Positions 1 through 9,000 of a stretch of 46,466 nt of DNA are shown one piece after another. The translations under genes and the position numbers were made by a program. This DNA comes from a virus, in IMG/VR virus record IMGVR_UViG_3300031521_000109, positions 1 to 46,466 of that record; one strand, given 5' to 3'. Position 1 is the stretch's first letter, and the number at the start of each line of letters is the position of its first letter. The notes beneath the pieces are model-generated. The model worked only from the letters and a program-made list of their open reading frames with translations. It had not been told where the DNA came from and did not search any database.

Positions 1-217
1 ATGAGTACCATTTAACCGTGAGATAAATAGTACCGTGCTCTAGTACAGAACCATGATTAACACCCTTAAGCATTTCAAGAAACTTGATATGGGAATCATC
101 GGTAATTTTATCCTCTGATTTCCAAGCAACTCTACCACAGGTTTCTATGTGCTTTAGCATTCCAATTTCACCCGACTGTTGACCAATAATTTCAAAAGAT
201 GGCTTAATTAATTTCAT
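1..217 (-). CDS. thyX: FAD-dependent thymidylate synthase ThyX (3' end outside window)
   Basis: The 72 visible N-terminal residues read like ThyX, which methylates dUMP to dTMP using methylenetetrahydrofolate and FAD. The pattern seen is MKLIKPSFEII, then an IETCGR segment near residues 25-30, KSEDKITDDS near 34-43, and H-x-SVLEHGT around residues 56-63, which is the family's usual order. The diagnostic RHR motif would lie beyond base 1, so the call rests on the N-terminal third. The start is the ATG at 217 behind an A/T-rich leader. The product would feed dTMP to phage replication. The presence of thyX rather than thyA is common in phages of anaerobes and Bacteroidota. Confidence 0.85.
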   Translation of the reverse strand, partial: MKLIKPSFEIIGQQSGEIGMLKHIETCGRVAWKSEDKITDDSHIKFLEMLKGVNHGSVLEHGTIYLTVKWYS

Positions 218-271
218 TTTGTTTAAATTGTTTCAATTGTTAATAATTTAGTTAATAAAGTCTGTTTTTAA

Positions 272-375
272 ACACGTGTATTGGATACCTAATACTTGCA
301 CAATACCCTATCATATTAAATCACTATACTGATTATTCGTGGTACTTGCAGTTGCCCAATCCATTCTACACGTGT
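272..375. repeat. Two copies of the palindrome ACACGTGT bracketing a non-coding stretch
   Basis: ACACGTGT occurs at 272-279 and again at 368-375. Both sit in the ~165-bp gap between thyX and the small lipoprotein gene. The gap also holds TACTTGCA-like words twice. Position suggests an operator or promoter region for thyX (read leftwards), but no consensus promoter could be assigned. Confidence 0.35.
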
Positions 376-383
376 TTAATTTA

Positions 384-500
384 CTACATGTGTTTGTAAT
401 GCGGGGTATTTATTTTCTGCTGAACCCGATACAATCCGTTGTCTGAACACGAGGAAAAAGAGATGCAAATAATAAAAAGTAAAAAGACTAATTTTTTCAT
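384..500 (-). CDS. Very small lipoprotein (38 aa)
   Basis: A 39-codon frame starts at the ATG at 500 and ends with TAG. Its first 18 residues are MKKLVFLLFIICISFSSC: a positively charged n-region, a hydrophobic core and a lipobox-like SFSSC, so signal peptidase II would acylate Cys18. The mature part is only about 21 residues (SDNGLYRVQQK and so on) with no domain. It lies on the same strand between thyX and the hypothetical cluster, with 28 bp to the next gene upstream. Small phage lipoproteins are known from other systems to cause superinfection exclusion or adsorption block. That role here is inference from size and sorting signal only. Confidence 0.6.
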   Translation of the reverse strand: MKKLVFLLFIICISFSSCSDNGLYRVQQKINTPHYKHM

Positions 501-528
501 AATAGAATAATTTTTAATGTTTATAATT

Positions 529-1437
529 TTATAATGTAGGAACACTTTCCATGGCAATAATAAGCCCCATTTCTAAAGCGTAATCATGTGTACCGATTAT
601 TGGCGTATTCTTATAATTCATAGAATTAACATAGATCAAATCACTGTGAATTCTAAATTGGTAAGTTCTGTTAGACCATGAATGAATAATAGGTTGAACA
701 TGTATATCATGTTCATCCCTTAACCATGCCTGAATATCTTGCAAATATCTACCATTATTGCTACATTCACAACCTTTAGAAATAGCCATTTTGATTATAT
801 CAATATTTGGCTTATATGTTTGCTCTTGCGTGTCCAATTGTATCTTTACAATAATATACCCGTTGGCATCAAGTTTTAGGTAAAACTCAGGAATTAAATT
901 ACCTGCTTCATTTTCATTATTTGATAATTCAAAAGTACATTCAACTAAAGCATTTACATAATTTGATGAATCTATGTTAGCAACACCTATGATATTACAT
1001 GACTTTATAAATCGTCTTATAAATTGTTCAGATGGTCTTGGTAATAGGCTCTTGGTAGAAATAGTATCCCAATCCAATAGTTCGTTGGTAGATGCAATAA
1101 TTTTCTTCCAATCAGCCAATCTATAACCATTAGCATACTTTATACCTTTAGAATCAGTAGTATAATATTTCAAGTGTTCTTTCAAGTATTTCGTGTTTGG
1201 ATTGAGTGCCCAACAATCAGTACCCTCTTCAATTAATTCATCAACAATGAAGTAAAGATGATGTGGTTTAGCTTTTGTGTTTAGTAAATCTTTTGATAAA
1301 GATTCAGCAATTCTCAATTTTCCGTTCTCAATTACTATATCACCCCTCTGTAAAGATGTAGAACTAGCTAATATTATATTAGACTTAACGTAATATTTAC
1401 CATCCATTGCAATAACTTGACTTTTATCTATCTTCAT
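529..1437 (-). CDS. Conserved phage hypothetical protein, LPQPS-type family
   Basis: A 302-residue protein of unknown function. It starts MKIDKSQVIAMDGKYYV and shares an order of short motifs with the genes at 2216-2920 and 2925-3602: an N-terminal D-K-x-Q-x-I segment, a central HLY(F/I) followed by a (E/G)G-(T/D)-x-CW/CY segment, KIIAST(N/D)ELL near residue 113, LPRPSEQFIRRFI near 132, then a VNALVECTFEL segment near 163. No catalytic motif, signal peptide or membrane segment is visible. I associate this architecture with large hypothetical proteins of Bacteroidota phages, from memory. It is the last gene of a tightly packed minus-strand cluster (8 bp from the next gene), so it is probably co-transcribed from near 5990. 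Confidence 0.75.
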   Translation of the reverse strand: MKIDKSQVIAMDGKYYVKSNIILASSTSLQRGDIVIENGKLRIAESLSKDLLNTKAKPHHLYFIVDELIEEGTDCWALNPNTKYLKEHLKYYTTDSKGIKYANGYRLADWKKIIASTNELLDWDTISTKSLLPRPSEQFIRRFIKSCNIIGVANIDSSNYVNALVECTFELSNNENEAGNLIPEFYLKLDANGYIIVKIQLDTQEQTYKPNIDIIKMAISKGCECSNNGRYLQDIQAWLRDEHDIHVQPIIHSWSNRTYQFRIHSDLIYVNSMNYKNTPIIGTHDYALEMGLIIAMESVPTL

Positions 1438-1445
1438 AATTTTAA

Positions 1446-1979
1446 TTATTTGTAAGGATTTTCGGGAAGTGAATTAACATCAATAAAAGGTTCTGATTCA
1501 TACATTAAATTAAAATGCCAACTTATTAATTTTTGAAATAGCTGTAACTGATACGGAACGTATTTGGTTTCATTCTGTGGAATAGAAACAGTAGAAAATG
1601 ACTGCTCACTTTCACAATAAAGAAATCTATATTCCTTTTTGCCGCTTTTTGAGTACAAAAAACACTTTATACCATTAATATCTTCCTCAATTCCACAATT
1701 CCAATTTAATTTAGAATATGCTAACCTTGCAAGTTCAACTATTGGTATAAACGTTTCACCGTTATGCGTAATTGATTTATACAAATCAGAAATATGGTGC
1801 AAAATTGGGGTGCAATTTTCCCACGACATATATACACCGTGTGAATAGATACCACCACAATAAATTGAACTGTTAATATCGGTTTGTACACCTGTTAACA
1901 AATGAACCGTATTTCTAAAAGTATCAATGAATTTCAGATCAGATAACAAATTTACCCCCAAGAATTGTTTTTTGTCCAT
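1446..1979 (-). CDS. Conserved phage hypothetical protein (177 aa)
   Basis: Soluble-looking 177-residue protein with a central HHISDLYKSITHNGETFIPIVELA segment (residues about 61-84), a pattern I recall from hypothetical proteins of Bacteroidota phages. No enzymatic motif is seen. It starts at ATG 1979 behind TTAAAACT and ends 8 bp before the next gene, consistent with an operon. Function unknown. Confidence 0.7.
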   Translation of the reverse strand: MDKKQFLGVNLLSDLKFIDTFRNTVHLLTGVQTDINSSIYCGGIYSHGVYMSWENCTPILHHISDLYKSITHNGETFIPIVELARLAYSKLNWNCGIEEDINGIKCFLYSKSGKKEYRFLYCESEQSFSTVSIPQNETKYVPYQLQLFQKLISWHFNLMYESEPFIDVNSLPENPYK

Positions 1980-1987
1980 AGTTTTAA

Positions 1988-2206
1988 TTATATTAGTTCA
2001 GATTTATCAATTAAGTTCATAGTATCATTTTTGTATTTATCTTCAAGCTTTTTATCAATAGATTCTTTATATTTAATTAGCTCTTTCATAACTGCAGGTT
2101 CTAATGCTACTATATTATTCGTGTGGTCACCAACAGCCAACCAAATTTGAAACCCATCAAATGAGGCATAAACCCCATCACCTAAGTATACATTATCTTC
2201 TTCCAT
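1988..2206 (-). CDS. Small hypothetical protein (72 aa)
   Basis: A 72-residue acidic protein: the N-terminal half looks beta-rich (VYLGDGVYASFDG, IWLAVGD) and the C-terminal half is charged and helical (KYKESIDKKLEDKYK). There is no recognisable domain. Same strand, 8-9 bp spacing to both neighbours, and an A/T-rich leader before ATG 2206 support it as a real gene of the cluster. Confidence 0.6.
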   Translation of the reverse strand: MEEDNVYLGDGVYASFDGFQIWLAVGDHTNNIVALEPAVMKELIKYKESIDKKLEDKYKNDTMNLIDKSELI

Positions 2207-2215
2207 AATTTAATA

Positions 2216-2920
2216 TTACCTTAATCCAGATTCATATCTATTAATTTGCCTTATAACTTTGTCTTTATCCATTCCTGAATACCACATGACAAAATCTATT
2301 AGTTCAGATTTAGTATAATGATCTTTCTGTACTATTATATTAATTATATTGCTAGGATTTACCTTGTTGCTAGGATTTACCTTAATAACCTCTATACCAT
2401 TAGTTTCATGTAATGAATCTTTATAACTTGGATATTGAGTTTCACATTCTACCAAAACGTCAGTGATTGTAGCACCTGTACCATACGATTCAATATATTG
2501 TTTAATAAATAGCCCTGATGGTTGAGGTAATGCTGATTGAGGTAATGCTGATTTCTCGCCATTATTCCATATATTAACAGTAGTAACGGTTAATATATCA
2601 TCGGTTGTGGCAATTATTTTAAATTGATACTTATCATTGAATTTATAAGCAAACTTATTTTTTTGAAATATTATATTAAATTCGGAATCATAGCACCAAT
2701 CACCTTCTTTTATTTTACATTTAATATAAATGTAAAGATGTTTGAAAGATTGTATAGGACATATAGAATTAGGTCTTGAAAGCTTCAATTTGCTATCATA
2801 ATTAACCCATAGTTCACCACCTTTTAAAGTTGGTTCATGATTACTATCTAGCATTATAACCTTTGCCAAAGTAAAATGTCTGCCCGCAACATTAATTATT
2901 TGTGTTTTGTCTATATCCAT
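2216..2920 (-). CDS. Conserved phage hypothetical protein, LPQPS-type family
   Basis: A 234-residue relative of the 302-residue protein at 529-1437. It has MDIDKTQIINVAGRHF at the N-terminus, HLYIYIKCKIKEGDWCY in the middle, KIIATTDDILTV, then SALPQ twice in a row followed by PSGLFIKQYIES and TDVLVECETQY. The tandem ALPQSALPQ and, further on, NPSNKVNPSN look like short internal duplications. No catalytic signature is visible. The C-terminal WYSGMDKDKVIRQI is probably helical. It lies 4 bp from the gene upstream, so the two are likely translated together. Confidence 0.75.
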   Translation of the reverse strand: MDIDKTQIINVAGRHFTLAKVIMLDSNHEPTLKGGELWVNYDSKLKLSRPNSICPIQSFKHLYIYIKCKIKEGDWCYDSEFNIIFQKNKFAYKFNDKYQFKIIATTDDILTVTTVNIWNNGEKSALPQSALPQPSGLFIKQYIESYGTGATITDVLVECETQYPSYKDSLHETNGIEVIKVNPSNKVNPSNIINIIVQKDHYTKSELIDFVMWYSGMDKDKVIRQINRYESGLR

Positions 2921-2924
2921 AGTT

Positions 2925-3602
2925 TTATTTGTCTATCTGATAAAGTATGTTTTCAACCCATCCATTAGGAAGCTTATCATACAATCCATCCATACGTAAC
3001 GTATCATGCTTGGCTTTTTCAAATAATTCATATAATTCATTTTTATTCCAATTGTTTTTTAACGTATGAATAACATGGAAGCCACCTGAAACTTGCTTCA
3101 ATTTATATGGTATATCGTTATAAGTTACTTTTATATCATCATCCCAAGTTGGAAGCAAAACCTCCTCTTTACCTCCACCTGTAAGTTCTGTAAGTACATC
3201 AATATTTAATGGTTCTATTTCTGAGAAGATTAATTTTTTGATAAATTCAAGCGATGGCTTAATTGTAATAATCTTTCTATCATTTTGTTGGAATGTTAGA
3301 AAAGCAGTACGATTTGAAACTTTATATCCTATATTACCTATGAAATCTACAGCTTCAACAACCCAATTGTTGTGTAGCAGCACTTTATCACCACCACATA
3401 TTTTTTCATTGGATGTAATATAAACGCTGTGCGGTGCATCTTTCGTACTTCTTGCATTCATAAATCCTATGACAAATTTTTTATTTTCTGAATTACGGTA
3501 AATTTGTAATCTATCTTTGTTGTCCTCGGTTGTAGGTAATACGGATGCCTTGGTTATCAAGTATGGTTTACCATCAATAAATTTGATATTATCTTTTTCC
3601 AT
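2925..3602 (-). CDS. Conserved phage hypothetical protein, distant LPQPS-type paralog
   Basis: A 225-residue protein that keeps the family layout in weaker form: a D-G-K-P-Y-L-I-T-K-A N-terminal segment, HSVYITSNEKICGGDKVL in the middle, KIITIKPSLEFIKKLI in place of the LPQPS-FI motif, and IDVLTELTGG after it. The C-terminal third (YKLKQVSGGFHVIHTLKN, then charged helices) differs from the other two copies. No enzyme motif. Operon position between 2920 and 3620. Confidence 0.7.
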   Translation of the reverse strand: MEKDNIKFIDGKPYLITKASVLPTTEDNKDRLQIYRNSENKKFVIGFMNARSTKDAPHSVYITSNEKICGGDKVLLHNNWVVEAVDFIGNIGYKVSNRTAFLTFQQNDRKIITIKPSLEFIKKLIFSEIEPLNIDVLTELTGGGKEEVLLPTWDDDIKVTYNDIPYKLKQVSGGFHVIHTLKNNWNKNELYELFEKAKHDTLRMDGLYDKLPNGWVENILYQIDK

Positions 3603-3619
3603 AATTTATAAGTTTTAAA

Positions 3620-3997
3620 TTAGTACAAGTCCTCGCTAGTCAGACCTATTGAATTTTCAGGGCATCCTTTGTTTGGACCGATAATTTGGTTTGCTTCAAA
3701 TGCTATTTTATAAGCCTCTTTACGGTCAACAAATCTATCAGTGCTTGTAAGGAATCCTTGTACCTCTGTTTTACGAGTTTTTATAGCCTCACCTTTATAT
3801 TTGTTGTCTTCAAAAAATCCCATAAACTGAGCAAATGTTGCAATGCAGTTATGATGCCTTCTCCCACAAATCACAAAACCTACCTCAATATTTTTGGGCA
3901 TATGATTATGTTTATTACCATCATAATAATAATTTGCAGCACAAATAATAAATTCAGGTATTGGATTGGGTTTGATAAGTTCAAAAATCGTATCCAT
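3620..3997 (-). CDS. Conserved phage hypothetical protein (GRRHHNC family)
   Basis: A 125-residue protein with a block recognisable in many phage hypothetical proteins: FIICAANYYYDG (18-29), VGFVICGRRHHNCI (39-52), QGFLTSTDRFVDRKEAYKIA (about 79-98), and a terminal SEDLY. The conserved His/Cys/Arg cluster could bind metal or nucleotide, but no function is established to my knowledge. ATG 3997 follows an A/T-rich leader. Same strand and close spacing to neighbours. Confidence 0.75.
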   Translation of the reverse strand: MDTIFELIKPNPIPEFIICAANYYYDGNKHNHMPKNIEVGFVICGRRHHNCIATFAQFMGFFEDNKYKGEAIKTRKTEVQGFLTSTDRFVDRKEAYKIAFEANQIIGPNKGCPENSIGLTSEDLY

Positions 3998-4027
3998 AAT
4001 ATTTTATTTTCTAATATTATGATTAAC

Positions 4028-4501
4028 TTAAAATTTAGCACTTAAATGTATGATATATGCTGTGTAACTTTCACATGAAAATGTAGTACCGTTCCAACTC
4101 TTACATTTTATTTGTACATCTGTAAAACCTTGTGATTCAATTTCTTTACATAATGTTTCAAAGTAATCCTTTCCTTTCTTATTCATTATTATATCATACA
4201 ATTCACTAAGATATACTCCCGTCACATTGTAACAATCGGATGTCATGTCGTATTCTTCAATTGACTCATTTCTTCCTCTACTATTTAATATGACATAAAA
4301 ATTAGTTTCGCCATTCAAAGCTGCTTCTTCAGCTTTTTCAAGCCAATTATTTTTAAAATAATCATATGTTTTTTGGATTATTAAATCAATTCTCTGCTGT
4401 TCTAATCTTTCTTTGCTTAAAGTAGTCAATTTTTGTTTATTATCCAATTCAGCTGCTATTAATTCAGCGGTTTCCCTTAATCTTTCTGCTAATTTTTTCA
4501 T
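4028..4501 (-). CDS. Hypothetical protein (157 aa)
   Basis: The N-terminal ~60 residues are highly charged and probably helical or coiled coil (MKKLAERLRETAELIAAEL and onwards). The rest has mixed alpha/beta character (NFYVILNSRG, GVYLSELYDIIM, DVQIKCKSWNG). I recognise no family. It is a member of the minus-strand cluster, 30-34 bp from its neighbours. Confidence 0.65.
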   Translation of the reverse strand: MKKLAERLRETAELIAAELDNKQKLTTLSKERLEQQRIDLIIQKTYDYFKNNWLEKAEEAALNGETNFYVILNSRGRNESIEEYDMTSDCYNVTGVYLSELYDIIMNKKGKDYFETLCKEIESQGFTDVQIKCKSWNGTTFSCESYTAYIIHLSAKF

Positions 4502-4534
4502 AATATTCTATTTTTTAATATTGTGTATTGTATT

Positions 4535-4960
4535 TTATAATGCTGATCTTGAAATGTTATCAATAAGATTTTCAAAATCATTTATTTTCAAAAGTTCCAA
4601 TTCAATATTACCAATTTCATGTTTCTGACAATAAGCAATTATAATGTCCTTATCTATTTTTTTGTATTTGTCAACAAGCTTTTTGTCTAGTTTATTGTTG
4701 TCGATACCTGCATTTGGATAAACCCATAACCAAGATGGTTTTCTACCACCACACTCTTTCATCATAAGTTCATGCCAATAATCCATTACACTTTCTTTGT
4801 GAACATGTATAGATGATAACTTACATGCTTCAACAGGATATTTACAAGACATTTGCCTTGATACCATAAAGAAATTAGACCTCTTATCAACGTCTGTAAC
4901 ATTTTTGTAATAATCCTTGTTGAATAAGTTATCTGTAAAATCCTTTAAATTTTGAGCCAT
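4535..4960 (-). CDS. Conserved hypothetical protein next to the exonuclease
   Basis: A 141-residue protein with a DKRSNFFMVSRQMSCKYP segment (residues 25-42) and YWHELMMKECGGRKPSWLWVY (62-82), then charged helices. A comparable R-F-M-S-x-x-x-P arrangement next to the phage FEN-type exonuclease is something I recall from other large phages, where it is unannotated. It ends the unit started by the exonuclease, with only 2 bp between them, so a replication-linked role is a reasonable inference but not shown by any motif. Confidence 0.65.
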   Translation of the reverse strand: MAQNLKDFTDNLFNKDYYKNVTDVDKRSNFFMVSRQMSCKYPVEACKLSSIHVHKESVMDYWHELMMKECGGRKPSWLWVYPNAGIDNNKLDKKLVDKYKKIDKDIIIAYCQKHEIGNIELELLKINDFENLIDNISRSAL

Positions 4961-4962
4961 AA

Positions 4963-5988
4963 TTATTGTAATATTGTAGATTTTTCTTTATTGAGTTCTG
5001 AAATACATTCTTTTTCCATTATATCATAGAGATTATTAGGATATTCACTGTAATGCAAACGAATATATTTCTTGTTAATTCTTAGATTTTTGACAAGCTC
5101 TAATATTTTCTCTTGTGTAACTTCTTGTTTTACGCTTTCAAGTATATTCTTGGCTAATTCTCCTAAAATTTGTTTATCACCAAAAATTGTTTCAATATCA
5201 CCACCTAATAAAAATGCCTCAGAATATTTATCATCATATAAGTCTTGTGCACGTTTTTCGGTATAGTTAACAGTTTGGCTTCCTTTTGGATATCTAAAAG
5301 GACTTGGAATACAATCTGATGTATCACCTGATACAATTTTTATAAACAGTATTTCCTCAGCTACTATTTTTTCATGTCTTTCAAGAATAATATTCTTATT
5401 CATAGATGACGGTGAATTATTGAAAAATGATTCCATGGATGATTCATTAGCAATCTTAAAATCATGTGAAATAAAATGAAATGCGGAATCCGCTTTTTGA
5501 TAATTATACATTGCTATAAAAGCATCATTGTTGTACTTTACAAGCTGTTTTAAATCTTTATCTGCTGATATAATCATAACGGATTCACCTGACTGATAAA
5601 GTAGGTTGCTTAAACAATAAACAAGATCATCAGCCTCCATATTTGAAACGGCTATATTACTTATATTCGCCATATTTAATTTATGCCGTAGTTCCAGCAC
5701 CATTTCCTTGTAGCCTTCGGGGTTGTAACGTGGCGGTGTTGTGTATCTTTTTGACTTATATAAGTCACCATAAGGCAAACCATATCTGAAACTTTTGGTA
5801 AAAACATCATCTATACAAAATATCAATCTACTTACTGATTGATATCGTCTTAAGATAGAATTAAGAGTAATATAAGCTTTATCGATTATTTCCTCTCTTT
5901 CACTTCTTTGCGTAAGGTATGTTACATCAGAGCCGTACATGTTACAGAATCCTTTCAAAAGAATCGATATATCTACAAGGTTATTCAT
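4963..5988 (-). CDS. rnh: 5'-3' exonuclease / flap endonuclease (T4 RNase H-like)
   Basis: FEN-superfamily nuclease that removes RNA primers and flaps from the lagging strand. Seen in the sequence: N-terminal LVDISILL with Asp6, CIDD at 58-61, a basic GLPYGDLYKSKR arch segment (70-81), NMEADDLVYCL (116-126) giving Glu118/Asp120/Asp121, ISADKDLKQLV (140-150) giving Asp143/Asp145, and SGDTSDCIPS (220-229) giving Asp222/Asp225 followed by the helix-hairpin-helix region. All metal ligands expected for the family are present and the length (341) is close to T4 RNase H (305). It opens the minus-strand unit and is divergent from the large tail gene at 6077. Confidence 0.85.
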   Translation of the reverse strand: MNNLVDISILLKGFCNMYGSDVTYLTQRSEREEIIDKAYITLNSILRRYQSVSRLIFCIDDVFTKSFRYGLPYGDLYKSKRYTTPPRYNPEGYKEMVLELRHKLNMANISNIAVSNMEADDLVYCLSNLLYQSGESVMIISADKDLKQLVKYNNDAFIAMYNYQKADSAFHFISHDFKIANESSMESFFNNSPSSMNKNIILERHEKIVAEEILFIKIVSGDTSDCIPSPFRYPKGSQTVNYTEKRAQDLYDDKYSEAFLLGGDIETIFGDKQILGELAKNILESVKQEVTQEKILELVKNLRINKKYIRLHYSEYPNNLYDIMEKECISELNKEKSTILQ

Positions 5989-6076
5989 TTTTTAATATTT
6001 TTAAGTAAATCATTATTATACATTATTATAATTAGGCTAGATTTAAATAATCAAAATATAATATAATAAAATAGTT
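5989..6076. promoter_or_regulatory. Divergent intergenic region, likely promoters for both directions
   Basis: This 88-bp, almost wholly A/T gap separates divergent genes, so it should hold promoters for the exonuclease unit (left) and the tail/baseplate unit (right). It contains repeated ATTATTATACATTATTATAAT-like runs. I cannot assign -7 or -33 boxes with confidence. Confidence 0.4.
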
Positions 6077-9000
6077 ATGGCTAAAAATCTCACTAAAGGC
6101 GGTATGGATAAGTACCTTCAAGAACTGATAAGACGTGATGCAAATGGACTAAATCTCATTAAAGTTTATGCTGAAATGCTATTTACATCAAATGAGAAGG
6201 TTATATTGACATATACAAACGAGGATTCAACGGAAAGCATATATGAGATACCATCCATGGCATACCTTTTATCGGCTGTTGCTAGAGTAGAAAAAAACTT
6301 CGATAATTTATCGGGTATAGGTATTTTAGAATCATCCATAATTTTACCTGATGGTACAAGAAGGATAATACTTGCACAAAATACACCTAAAGAACCCAAG
6401 ACAGTCGTAATAAATGCAGCAACCGTAATAAATGCTTTTGATGTTGAACAATATGATGTTTACCAAAATTTGGTAACACCTAAAGCATTTATACCCATAA
6501 GTCTTAAGCCATATTTTGATAAAAATGTAAAGTCGGCTGTAGTAAGAAAGATTGTTATAACTGAAACCAATGAAACCAAACTAACGTATTTCAGCAATTA
6601 TATTAAAAACAATATTTATAAGTATAATGATTTAAAGTCCGTACTTGATGGACAAGCCATTTATTATAAAGAGGTAGACTACAATGTTGATGTAACACCT
6701 AAAATGCTTAAATATTCGGGCAACTTTGATGTTGTGTCTTATAGGAAATCAATAATATCTGACAATCAGGCACTTGTTGTTGGTACTATGTTGTACAAAA
6801 TTGATTCAACATCATACGTAGAAAACAACACAGGTATAAAACAATCTTTGAAAATAGGTGATCAGGTTGTTGTAAATGATAGTAGCGGAAATAAATCCAC
6901 AATATATAAAATAGCATTTATAGATTATGATACATTTGAAATATCTGTACAAAGAATTGAGGGTCTTGATGCTGTTAAAATAGGTGTCGGTACATTATCA
7001 ATTCTTGGATTGTATGATGAAGATATAAAGGCAAAAATTCCTATTGATATAAATGAAATGTTTGCACCATTTATAAAAATTGTAACCAATGAATCATTAG
7101 TTTCGTCAAATTGGGGTGAATCAAAGTTCATAGTAACAAATACGTTAATCAAAGATAAAGTTTCTTTTTCAGATTATTTTAACGCCAACATTTCTGATAT
7201 CAGAAACGGAATCAAATACCTAGCTGCCGTAAATCATACTAGTTTAGATGATTATATTGCACCAAATACCCCATCATTATTAGTTTCTAATTTTACTGTT
7301 GGTGTAATAAACAAACATAAACAGGAACAATTGGAATCTCAGATCAAAGAAAAATATGCTGAGAAAGAAAAAATTAAAACTGAAATTGCATCTGTTGATG
7401 TTTCCATTACCAATTTAAAAGGTAAATTGTTTGTTGAAACTTATGATATTTCAAGATCAAAAATTGAAAGCCAAATTGATGATGCTTATACAAAACGTAA
7501 AAATTTAACGGCAAATTATCAGTCCATTGTTAGTGATTTGCTTGCTACAATAAACACAAACGGAACTTTTTCACCAAAGTATGCCATAAGAGGATTTTTT
7601 GATATACCAAGTGATGTTTATACTGATGAAGTCAATAAAATAGGTGCTCAAGGTATTATAAAATTTGAATGTGAATACAGATACCTGACAGTTAACAAAA
7701 CATCTACCAATGCCCAACCAACATCTTATATTGATAAAAACGGCAATAAGGTTAGTGCAACCTCAACAGATTGGAATAAACTGTTAGATTTACCTCAGAG
7801 ATTTAAAGTCTTCAATAAAGATACGGGTAAATCTGAATGGAAAAATGTGGTTGAATCAAATGCCGATGAAATGTCCATAAATGAGGTAATGATTCCTATA
7901 ACAGAAAATGAAACTGTTGAAATCAGAGTACGGTCTATTTCAGAGGTGGGATATCCAATATATGCAATAGTATCAGATTGGGCTGAATCCGTAATTGTTG
8001 AGTTTCCATCCGATTTGGTAAAAAACAATCAATCAATAATACAAGAATTATCATCTGACAATTTTTTATCTACATTATTTCAAGAATTACAATCTATCGG
8101 GCTGTATGAACATTTAAAGGATTCATCAAGTTCTGCAGACCAAAAATTCAATCATGCTGCCGAAAATATTTCAATGAATTACTTCACACCTGAAAATAAA
8201 AAAATGTCAGTTGAACAGGTAGTTGCATCCATGAAAGAGGATATTTCAAGCATTAAGGCAAACTATTTAACTCAGATAGGTGATATTGATATTTATATTG
8301 AAGATTCTAATGGTAATTTAATTACAACCATAGAAAACGAGTCATCTGTACAAATACAAGCACCTTATTACAGAGATCAGGTTGAACAATTGACAGACAG
8401 AAAAGGAAAGATAATAAATGACACTTATTATCTTGTTATAAGGAATAAAACCAATTACGATTCAAATATATTGAGCTTCGTTCCTGGATATTACAATAAA
8501 TTTCTACCAACAGTCGATTATAATGGGTACATAAGAAATGCCTCTGAATATAACCAATACAGAAAATATTTCTTATCACCTATCGGCTATAGCTACTATA
8601 AAGAAACTGATAATGACTACATTGCTTTCAAAAATTCAAACCCTAATTTAGAGCTTCCCGAATATGCAAGTATGCAAGCATATGGTCAATTACTCTATCA
8701 GAGGTATATGGATTTTTCATTATCCGAACCACTTTACACAGCCGATGAATACAATTTCTTGAAATTATCAGGTGGTGCGGGTGCTGAGGATTTTATATGG
8801 AATGGTTCATGGGATGTTGACGCTTTGTTCAGCCCTAATGGTGGCGGTAACAATACATCTTTCGCTGTACACAAATTACATCCCGCTTTGGGTGGCAATG
8901 CTGATATACAAGTACAGCCAACTAATTACAAAAATTTAAGAACAGCCATTGATAGCAACGGTGATAACATCTATAGTAATCAAACATTAGGTGATTTTAT

